NCBI GenBank assembly: GCA_948567375.1
Contig: OX419758.1
Coordinates: 55,185,001-55,249,000, forward strand
DNA length: 64,000 bases
Direction of reading: 5' to 3'
DNA from: Lunularia cruciata
Lineage: Eukaryota; Streptophyta; Marchantiopsida; Lunulariales; Lunulariaceae
The position numbers were made by a program, and so were the translations under genes. This document shows, one piece after another, positions 55,784 to 64,000 of this stretch (positions are counted from its first letter, which is position 1; every line of letters starts with the position of its first letter). Under the pieces are notes generated by a model. It was not told where the DNA came from, ran no database searches, and saw only the letters and a list, made by a program, of their open reading frames with translations.

Positions 55784-57178
55784 GTGTCTCCAATTGTCAT
55801 TGTGAAGAAAAAGAATGGCAAGCTTTGGGTATGTGTAGATTACAAGAAGCTCAATGTTGTTGCCAAGAAGGACAACTACCCATTGCCATTCATTGATGAG
55901 ATCTTTGAGGAGGTTGCAGGTCATGAGAGGTACAATTTTGGAGATGGTTGTAGTGGATATAACCAAATCAAGATTGCACCAGAGCATCAACAACTCACCA
56001 CATTCACCACACCTTGGGGAACTTATGCTTTCAAGGTCATGCCTTTTGGGCTTTGCAATGCTCTAGCCACATTTCAATGTTCATGAACAAGGTTTTTGAA
56101 ACTTTCATTGGGAAATTTGTGAGAGACTTCATTGATGACTTTTGTGTCTTTGGGAGCAAAGAGGAGCACATTGAGCATCTAATCAAGGTCTTGCAATGCT
56201 TGGATGAGGCAAATGCATCACTCAACCTAGAGAAGTGCATTTTTGGATGTGAAGAAGGTCTACTTTTGGGACATATATCTCCAAGGATGGAATAGTAGTG
56301 AATCTTGAGAAGGTAAGGAAAATCTTAGACCTTCCATTCCCTTCAAGCTTGACAAAGTTATGCCAATTCTTGGAGATGGTTAGATATTATAAGAGGGTAA
56401 TCTTTTCATTTTCCAACAAGGCTTATGCATTAACTATCTACATGAAGAAGGGTGTAGATTACATGGTGATTTTGGAGGACAATGAGGCTCTCAATGCTTT
56501 TGAGGAGCTCAAGCAATCCCTTGTTGTAGCTCCAATTCTTGCTAAACCTGATTGGAGTAAGCCTTTCATCCTCTACACTGATGCTTCTAATGTAGCTATA
56601 GGATATACTCTTAGTCAATTAGACCAAGATAGGGTGATCATCTAATAGCTTATGCTAGTAGGCAGATGGTTTTAGTAGAAAAGAACTACTCTGTCATGAA
56701 TAGAGAAGGGTTGGCAGTGATCTTTGGTCTCAAGAAGTTTAGACACTACTTGATTGGAGGGAAAGCCACCATTGTCACGGATCACAAGGCTTTGAAGTAA
56801 GTCTTCAACAAGCCTAATGTTGAAGGGAGACTAGCAAGGTGGATGATACTCTTGTCTGAGTATGACTACACCATTGAGGATAGGCTAGGAAAGAAACATG
56901 CAAATACTGATTTGTTATCTAGAGCCTATAATCATGATGGAGATGAGCCAGTGGATGATTTCTTCCTAGATGAGGAGCTCATGACAATCTATGTCACTCA
57001 AGAGGTTCCACTGGAGTACAAGGAGATTGTGGATTTTGTGACAAGAGGTAACTATCTAGAAGGGATGTATGCTAGGGAGAGAAAAGCCCTTGTAGCAAGA
57101 TCTAGACCTTACACAATGGTGGAGGATATTCTTTTTTCACAAAGGAGTAGATGGTCCACTTTGAAGAGTAGTGGGTAA
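55784..57178 (+). pseudogene. RT and RNase H of F
   Basis: VCVDYKKLNVVAKKDNYPLPF, CSGYNQIKIAPEHQQL, KVMPFGLCNA, FIDDFCVFG, FEELKQSLVVAPILAKPDW, LYTDASNVAIG, then RMILLSEYD-type RNase H/integrase link to 57178. Frame breaks near 56085, 56290 and 56640. Confidence 0.85.
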
Positions 57179-58290
57179 GGAAGAGTCTATGCTACTTATA
57201 AAGGAGTTTCATGAAGGTTTAGTGTCTGGAGAACACTTTGTAGGAAAGGTGACTGCTTTCAAGATTCTAGATGTTGGTTACTATTGGAGAGGGATTTTTA
57301 AGGATTATTTTGATTATTGCAAAAATTGTCATGTTTGTCAAGCTTTTTGCTAGAAAGTCTACATCCAGTCCATCACTTAGATCAATTCCATTGCAAGGAA
57401 TTTTTGAGAAGTGGGGAATCAATTTTTTAGGTCCTCTCAATAAAACCTCAAGGAAAAATTGGTATATTGTGGTAGTTATTGATTATCTTACCAAGTGGGT
57501 TGAGGCTAGACCATTGAGGGACAAAAATGAAGATGAAGTTGGTAGATTTCTTTATGAACGCATTATTACTAGGTTTAGATGCCCTTTGGAGTTGGTTTCT
57601 ATGGAGGAGAAGAGTTTACAGGAAGCATTACTACAAACATGCTATGATATCTCTCTATCACACATAGAGTAATTACATCCTATAAGCCAAATTCCAATGG
57701 CTTGGCAGACAAAACCAATCAGACATTGTGCATGATGTTGGACAAAGATGTAGAAATGGAGGGGGCTAAACGTCAATAGGACAAGAGGATTCATGCAGTT
57801 TTGTGGGAGTATAGGACAAGCATGAAGATATGCACTGGGTATTCTCCATTTCAATTGGTATATGGTATTAACTCTACCTTACCTATTCACTTTGATCTTC
57901 CTACCTTCCAAAGCATTCACAGAAGATTGAAGAAAGCACAAGGAGGTGATGTAGAGAAGTCAAGGAAGGAATAACTCATTGAGTTGGAAGTGGCAAGAGT
58001 AGTTGTTATGGTTCAAGTGGAGCAAGCCCAAAGGAAACAAAAGGAGAGTTATGACACAAGGCAAGGCAAGAAGAAGGTGGAGCCTTTCAAAGAAGATGAT
58101 TGGATAATGTTGTTTGATTCTATTTGATTCAAGAGAGTGCAAAAGAAGTTTTTGCCTAAGTATTTTGGACCTTTCATAGTGGAGAAGGTGTGGGGCAATT
58201 ACACCTATGATCTCAAGGAGTTGGGAGGAAGAGACTTTGATAGGATTAACCATGATAAGTTGAAGATATTTCATAGACAATAGAGAGACC
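57171..58290 (+). pseudogene. Integrase of F
   Basis: HEGLVSGEHFVGKV, CKNCHVCQ zinc pattern, core EKWGINFLGPL (first Asp changed to Asn), the LVSxxxEE region degenerate, SNGLADKTNQT (third Glu changed to Asp), then KKFLPKYFGPF and the terminal KMYHRR-equivalent. Catalytic residues are lost, so it is inactive. Confidence 0.85.
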
Positions 58291-58331
58291 TTCACTTTGA
58301 GGACAAAGTGAAAACTTAGTCCGGGGGTAAA

Positions 58332-59020
58332 TGTAACACCCATTTGTGCATGTGTGTGGTATTGTGATATTTAGCTTTGTATTATAAGTACTTGAGAGAT
58401 ATTATTTATAAAGAGATAAATGATGGTTCTACATTAGTCATGATTAGCTAAAGTTAGTCATAGCTAAGATAGAGGGGACCTTACTTTAGAGGAAGTGGAA
58501 AAGATGAGCACCACTATTTTGGATTCTAGTGTGTTGACTTGGTATTATTCCTAGGTGTTTGGCTTTGAGGAAAGACTTGAGAACTCTTGGGCCCGCAAGC
58601 CTTTTTGTTTTGGATGCTTCTATAGTCCAAGGATAGCCCATGTGAAGGAATCCTTGACTTAGTGGTTGGGTCAAGATAAGATCACATGCTAGTGGAATAT
58701 GTCTATGTAATGGATATTCCTTTCTACTTTTTGACTTTACTTGAATTTTAGTCTAGTAACTTGAGTTACTATGGTAATTAGTAACTTTGGTTTGTAACTA
58801 TTTCAAAAGTATATAAACAAAGGGTGGGAGGTACTCATCATCCTTTCATTTGCAACTATCTCTCTCTCATTGAGTTCTCTAGTGAGCAATGTCTTGAGTC
58901 TTGGAGTGTTAGCCTTGGAGTAGTATGATGGAGTTGGGATTCCTTGCCTTCTTAGTCCATGGTCCGCTACCATAATAGCCATCAGAGGTTCATCTTGAGT
59001 GAGAGACAGGCTGGCTCACA
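58332..59020 (+). repeat. 3' LTR of F (689 bp)
   Basis: TGTAACACCC to CTGGCTCACA, preceded by GTCCGGGGGTAA. Family E, plus orientation. Confidence 0.95.
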
Positions 59021-59730
59021 GGACTTTGTTGGACCTTTGCCGTTGACTGTGAGACATCATCAATATGTTTTGGTGATGGTGGAGCACTTCTCCAAGTGGA
59101 TTGAGTTGGTGGCACTTCTTGACAAATCCAGTGAAGGGACGGCTCACTCCTTCCTAGATTGAGTTCTTAGTCATTTTGGCGCACCATTTGAAGTTTTGAC
59201 TGATCAGGGTACATAGTTCATGGGGGAGTTTCAGGTCTTGTGTGACAAGGCTTTGATTGATCATCATACTACATCAAGAGATCACCCTGAGGCAGATGGC
59301 TTAGAAGAGAGAGTGGTTCAAAAAATGAAGAGAGGATTACAAAAGTATGGTTTGCAAAGAGTCCACTTGGGGAATTGATTGGGATCTCCAATTACCTTGG
59401 TTGGCTATGGGCTATTGGTTCAGCTGGCAAGCCTCCTTAGCATCCTTCTCTCCTAACTTCCTACTCTATGGACGAGATCTAGATTTACCTATAGCCATTT
59501 GTTGAGATGCTACTATAGTTTTGGACTTGGATGACCCAGATGTATGGATGAGTGCATGTTCTCAGTGGGTAGAGATCTTTTGGAGAGTGATGCTGATGGC
59601 CTTTGAGAAATTGGCAATAGCTCAGCATAGAGATACTTTATGCTATGCTACCATTTGAGGAGGAGGTTATAGATCCTCAATCCGTCGATTTCATCCAAGA
59701 GACTATGTATATCTATAACAAACAACACCG
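59021..59730 (+). pseudogene. Integrase core of a PHD-type gypsy element (H)
   Basis: Reads DFVGPLPLTVRHHQYVLVMVE, HFSKWIELVALLDKS, EVLTDQGT, HPEADGLEERVVQ: a gypsy integrase core with the D,D,E residues kept but with stops after HSFLD and QGT. It starts abruptly after the F LTR, which therefore lies inside this older element. The part 59345-59730 is heavily broken. Confidence 0.8.
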
Positions 59731-60060
59731 ATGACACTTGATGTTTTGACAGGCCGCAATAGCTTGAGAGTGCATGAGTTTTTGCCATCTATAGTCCTTG
59801 TGTTAGAAGGATATGATTGTGTTGTTTGGAAGGATCATGTGTGCAATTGTGCGCCATGCCATCTCTCAAATATTGATGTTACTATGGACTCAAGCTTGGC
59901 ATTTATACATGCAGGCTTGAGGTGTGTGTTATGTGGCTTTTCTAGTGGAGTTGTTACTATGTTAGTGTGTAAGAACTGTTCAAGAGGATGGCATATGGCA
60001 TGTATGACTCCTCTTCTCATGGTGGTTCCTTAAGGACAGTGGTTATGTCCTAGATGTACT
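59731..60060 (+). pseudogene. Integrase C-terminus with PHD finger (H)
   Basis: The frame from 59731 reads LDVLTGRNSLRVHEFLPSIV, CAPCHLSNID, then a PHD-type zinc finger. Counting from 59731 as residue 1 the ligands are C65, C68, C80, C83, H88, C91 and, after one TAA at codon 101, C106 and C109 (59923-60057), i.e. C-x2-C-x11-C-x2-C-x4-H-x2-C-x14-C-x2-C, with the GWH and W-x-CPxC features of PHD fingers. PHD fingers bind histone H3 tails; here it would take the place that the chromodomain has in family C. One stop makes it a pseudogene. Confidence 0.8.
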
Positions 60061-60607
60061 TGACTTATAGCTAGTTCATCATTTATATGGTATAGATTGC
60101 AAATAGGCAACTAACAATTGGGCTCCATAGCACCCATACTCCTAATCTTTGCCCATCATAGGATATACTATATACTTGGGGAGCAATTGTGGCACTTTAG
60201 AGTTTATGTATGACTTATGTGTGAGTTGTGCTTCTATAATGTATGGTGTTGACAAGGATGTATGTTGTGTGGTGATGTATATACACACGATGGCTATCAC
60301 ACCATTTGTAGTGTCACATCTAGATTGCTCGAACACTAGAGTTTGAGTGATAGTAGTTAGAGGCATTTGAAAGTTACTCATAGACTACTTTCCAACGGTC
60401 AGATTTTGTGTTTAGGGTACTGACTTCATGGCAAGGCCCACCATCACTTGCATCATCCGCACCATTGGGTGTGCTATCACTGGGACCATTGGGATGAGTT
60501 GTGGGGTCCATTTTTCAAAAAGTGAAGAAATAAAAAATGACAAAAAAGTGAATGAAAAAAAGTGCAAGTAATTGGGTCCCAAGAGGAGAAGTCTAGAGTG
60601 TTTGACC
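60061..60607. other. No gene seen
   Basis: AT-rich sequence between the H fragment and the LTR of G, probably the remainder of H or its LTR; no motif supports a call. Confidence 0.4.
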
Positions 60608-61299
60608 TGTGAGCCGGCCTGTCTCTCACTCAGGATGAACCTCTAATGGCTATTATGGTAGCGCACCATGGACTAAGAAGGCAAGGAACCCCAACTCCAT
60701 CATACTACTCCAAGGCTAACACTCCAAGACTCAAGACATTGTTCACTAGAGAATTCAATGAGAGAGAGATAATTGCAAATGAAAGGATGATGAGTAACTC
60801 ATCACCCCTTGTTTATATACTTGTGAAATAGTTACGTACCAAAGTTACTAATTACCCTAGTAACTCAAGTTACTAGACTAAAAGTCAAGTAAAGTCAAAA
60901 AGCAGAAAGAAACATCCATTCACATGGGCATATTCCCCTAAGCATGTGATCTTATCTTGACCCAACCACTAAGTCAAGGATTCCTTCACATGGGCTATCC
61001 TTGGACTAAAGAAGAATCCAAAACAAAAAGGTTTGCGGGCCCAAGAGTTCTCAACTCTTTCCTCAAAGCCAAACACCTAGGAATAATACCAAGTCAACAC
61101 ACTAAAATCTAACATAGTGGTGCTCATCTTTTCTACTTCCTCTAAAGTAAGGTCCCATCTATCTTAGCTATGACTAACTTTAGCTAACCATGACTAATAT
61201 TGAACCATCCTTTATCTCTATATAAATAATATCTCTTAAGTACTTGTAATACCAAGCTAAATATCACAATACCACACACATGCACAAATGGGTGTTACA
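60608..61299 (-). repeat. 3' LTR of G (692 bp)
   Basis: Plus strand TGTGAGCCGG to GGTGTTACA; nearly identical to the LTRs of E. Confidence 0.95.
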
Positions 61300-61347
61300 T
61301 TTACCCCCGGACTAAGTTTTCACTTTGTCCTCAAAGTGAAGGTCTCT

Positions 61348-63201
61348 CTACCTTCTATGGTACATCTTCAACTTATCATGGTTAATCCTATCAAAGTGTC
61401 TTCCTCCCAACTCCTTGAGATCATAGGTGTAATTGCCCCACACCTTCTCCACTATGAAAAGTCCAAAGTACTTAGGCAAAAACTTCTTTTGCACTCTCTT
61501 GAATCGAAAGGAATCAAACAACATTACCCAATCACCTTCCTTGAAAGGCTCCACCTTCTTCTTGCCTTGCCTCTTGTCATAGCTCTCTTTTTGTTTCCTT
61601 TGGGCTTGCTCCACTCAAACCATAGCAACTGCTCTTGCCTCTTCCAACTCCATGAGTTGATCCTTCCTTGACTTCTATGCATCACCTCCTTGTGCTTTCT
61701 TCAATCTCCTATGAATGCTTTGGAAGGTAGGAAGATCAAAGTGAATAGGTAAGGTACACTCAATACCATACACCAATTGAAATAGAGAATATCCGGTGGA
61801 AGTCTTCATGGTTGTCCTATACTCCCATAAAACTGCATGAATCCTCTTGTCCCAATGATGTTTAGCCCTCTCCATTTCTGCATCTTTGGCCAACATCATG
61901 CACAAGGTCTGATTGGTTCTCTCTGCCAAGCCATTGGAATTTGGCTTATAGGATGTAGTTACTCTATGTGTGATAGAGAAATATTGTAGCATGGCTGTAG
62001 TAATGCTTCCTGTAAACTCTCCTCCTCTATCAGAAACCAACTCCAAAGGGCATCCAAACCTAGTGATAATGCGTTCATCAAGAAATCTCCCAACTTCATC
62101 TTCATTCTTTTCCCTCAATGGTCTAGCCTCAACCCACTTGGTAAGGTTATCAATAACTACCACAATGTACCGATTGTTCCTTGGGGTTCTATTGAGAGGA
62201 CCTACAAAATCAATTCCCCACTTCTCAAAAGGTCCTAGCAATGGAATTGATCTAAGTGGTGGAGTGGATGTAGACTTTCTAGCAAAAGCTTGACAAACAT
62301 GACAAGTTTTGCAATAATCAAGACAATCCTTGAAAATCCCTCTCCAATGGTAACCTACATCTAGAATCTTGAAAGTAGTCACCTTTCCTGCAAAGTGTCC
62401 TCCACATACTAAACCTTCATGAAACTCCTTTATGAGTAGGATAGACTCTTCCTTACCCACTGCTCTTCGAAGTAGACCATCTGCTCCTTGGTGAAAATGA
62501 ATATCCTCCACCATTGTGTAAGGTTTAGATCTTGCGGCAAGGGCCTTCCTCTCCCTAGCATGCATCCCTTTTGGATAGTTACCTTTTGTCACAAAATCCA
62601 CAATCTCCTTGTACTCCATTGGAACCTCTTGAGTAACTGAGATTGTCATGAGCTCCTCATCCGGGAAGGAATCATCCACTGGCTCATCTCCATCATGATC
62701 ATAGGCTCTAGATAATAAATCAGCATTTGCATGTTTCTTTCCTGGCCTATCTTCAATGGTGTAGTCATACTCAGACAAGAGTATCATCCACCTTGCTAGT
62801 CTCCCTTCAACATTAGGCTTGTTGAAGATGTACTTCAAAGCCTTGTGATCCGTGACAATGGTGTCTTTCCCTCCAATCAAGTAGTATCTAAACTTCTTGA
62901 GACCAAAGATCACTGCCAACCCTTCTCTCTCTGTGACAGAGTAGTTCTTCTCTACTGAAACCATCTGCCTACTAGCATAAGCTATTGGATGATCATGCCC
63001 ATCTTGGTCTAATTGACTAAGAGTGCATCCTATAGCTACATTAGAAGCATCAGTGTAGAGGATGAAAGGTTTACTCCAATCAGGTTTAGCAAGAATTGGA
63101 GCTACAACAAGGGATTGCTTGAGCTCCTCAAAAGCTTTGAGAGCCTCCTTGTCTTCCAAAATCACCATGTAATCTACATCTTTCTTCATGTAGATGGTCA
63201 A
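61348..63201 (-). pseudogene. RNase H and integrase of G
   Basis: A 508-codon frame (61675-63201) holds RNase H (LYTDASNVAIG, TEREGLAVIFGLKKF) and integrase with HHCC (HEGLVCGGH ... CKTCHVCQ) and the full triad in WGIDFVGPL, LVSDRGGEF and SNGLAERTNQT. Stops near 61672 and 61617 separate the C-terminus (61348-61614), which ends YHRR as in E. Unlike E there is no frameshift in RNase H. Confidence 0.9.
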
Positions 63202-63263
63202 TGCATAAGCCTTGTTGGAAATGAGAAGATGAACCTCCTATAGTTCCCAACCATCCCCAAGAA

Positions 63264-63980
63264 TTAGCGTAACTTTGTCAAGCTTGAAGGGAATGGAAGG
63301 TCTGAGATTTTCCTCACCTTCTTAGGATCAACTGCTATTCCATCCTTGCAGATGATGTGTCCCAAAAGTAGACCTTCTTCACATCCAAAAATGCACTTCT
63401 CTGGGTTGAGTGATGCATTTGCCTCATCCAAGCGTTGCAAGACTTTGATTAGGTGTTCAAAGTGCTCCTCCTTGCTCCCATAGACACAAAAGTCATCAAT
63501 GAAGTCTCTCACAAATTTCCCAATGAAAGGTTCAAATACCTTGTTCATGAACCGTTGGAATGTGGCTGGAGCATTGCAAAGCCCAAAAGGCATGACCTTG
63601 AAAGCGTAAGTTCCCCAAGGTGTGGTGAACGTGCTGAGTTGTTGATGCTCTGGTGCAATCTTGATTTGGTTGTATCCACTATAACCATCTCCAAAACTGT
63701 ACCTCTCATGACTTGAAACCTCCTCTAAGATCTCATCAATGAATGGCAATGGGTAGTAGTCCTTCTTGGTAACAGCATTGAGCTTCTTTTAATCCATACA
63801 TACCCAAAGCTTGCCATTCATTTTCCTCACAATGACAATTGGAGACACCCATTCTGAATTCTCCACCTCAAAGATAAATCCAGCCTCCTTGAGCTTATCA
63901 ATCTCCTCCTTCACAACCAAAGATATTGGTGGACTAATTTGACGTTGCTTTTGGCGGACTGGTCTTGCATGTGACTCCAC
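63264..63980 (-). pseudogene. Reverse transcriptase of G
   Basis: 63264-63749 holds PFIDEILEEV, SGYNQIKIAPEHQQL, CNAPATFQR and FIDDFCVYG. A single-base loss near 63220 puts it out of frame with RNase H, and a TAA near 63789 separates it from the pre-RT part (63789-63980: QKQRQISPPISL, EVENSEWVSPIV). Confidence 0.9.
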
Positions 63981-64000
63981 CTCTATCTTGTGCTCCTCCA

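Larger units (their letters stand above)
53576..59020 (+). mobile_element. F: plus-strand element of family E, 5' end missing
   Basis: Gag, protease, RT, RNase H, integrase, polypurine tract and 3' LTR (58332-59020) in order. It aligns with E throughout but has many stops and frameshifts. The left end is cut within gag by D2; the 5' LTR is not in the window. Confidence 0.9.
60608..64000 (-). mobile_element. G: minus-strand element of family E, 3' half
   Basis: The 3' LTR (60608-61299), polypurine tract, integrase, RNase H and RT are present; the element continues past the window's right end. It is close to E, with a few stops and frameshifts. Confidence 0.95.

Noticed and set aside
1-64000. 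tRNA, rRNA and other structured RNA genes
   Set aside because: Scanning by eye gave no cloverleaf with internal promoter boxes and no rRNA-like blocks; the tRNA-like matches are retrotransposon primer binding sites.

Overview
The window is nuclear DNA of a land plant, most likely a non-flowering one (fern, lycophyte or similar) with a large repeat-rich genome. The basis is a class III peroxidase with the classical plant three-intron layout, embedded in many layers of Ty3/gypsy LTR retrotransposons, a fossil Penelope-like reverse transcriptase, and a gypsy integrase followed by a PHD finger. The lineage is inference. The presence of land-plant sequence is not in doubt.

Layout. 1-9.6 kb: a decayed minus-strand gypsy element (A; 5' LTR 4210-4946) sits in a decayed plus-strand element (B). 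B is also interrupted by C1 (5701-8058), a chromovirus with two 414-bp LTRs, a perfect 5-bp target duplication, and an internal deletion that leaves only the integrase-chromodomain end. 9.6-17.3 kb: mostly unreadable old repeat, with traces of minus-strand coding and a solo-like LTR of the E family (15102-15785). 17.3-22.0 kb: the only single-copy genic island, holding a complete peroxidase gene (19964-21689, 4 exons, 339 aa) with TATA box and poly(A) signal; 52-bp tandem repeats with a perfect palindrome lie about 1.8 kb upstream. 23.1-23.9 kb: a Penelope-like RT fossil.

25.4-34.6 kb: three broken chromovirus copies of family C in alternating orientation (C2 plus, C3 minus, C4 plus), with a 2-kb unit (X) inside C3. 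34.6-46.2 kb: a giant solo LTR of family D (about 3.8 kb without its insert), inserted in the C4 integrase with a 5-bp TSD. It is itself split by a young, nearly intact element E (37768-45589, 692-bp LTRs about 1% apart). 46.5-53.6 kb: the pol end and 3' LTR of a second D element. Both D LTRs carry the remains of the same long reading frame (conserved block, acidic region, coiled coils) that I do not recognise. 53.6-59.0 kb: element F (E family, plus strand) with its 3' LTR. 59.0-60.1 kb: an integrase fragment followed by a PHD finger (family H). 60.6-64.0 kb: the 3' half of another E-family element (G, minus), running off the window.

How it fits together: apart from the peroxidase the content is retrotransposon. 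Insertion order can be read from the nesting: C4, then D1, then E; and B, then C1 and A. The points most worth attention are the coding LTRs of family D, the PHD-finger integrase, the Penelope fossil, the heat-shock-element-like arrays in the C-family LTR, and an extra zinc-knuckle frame ahead of gag in element E.
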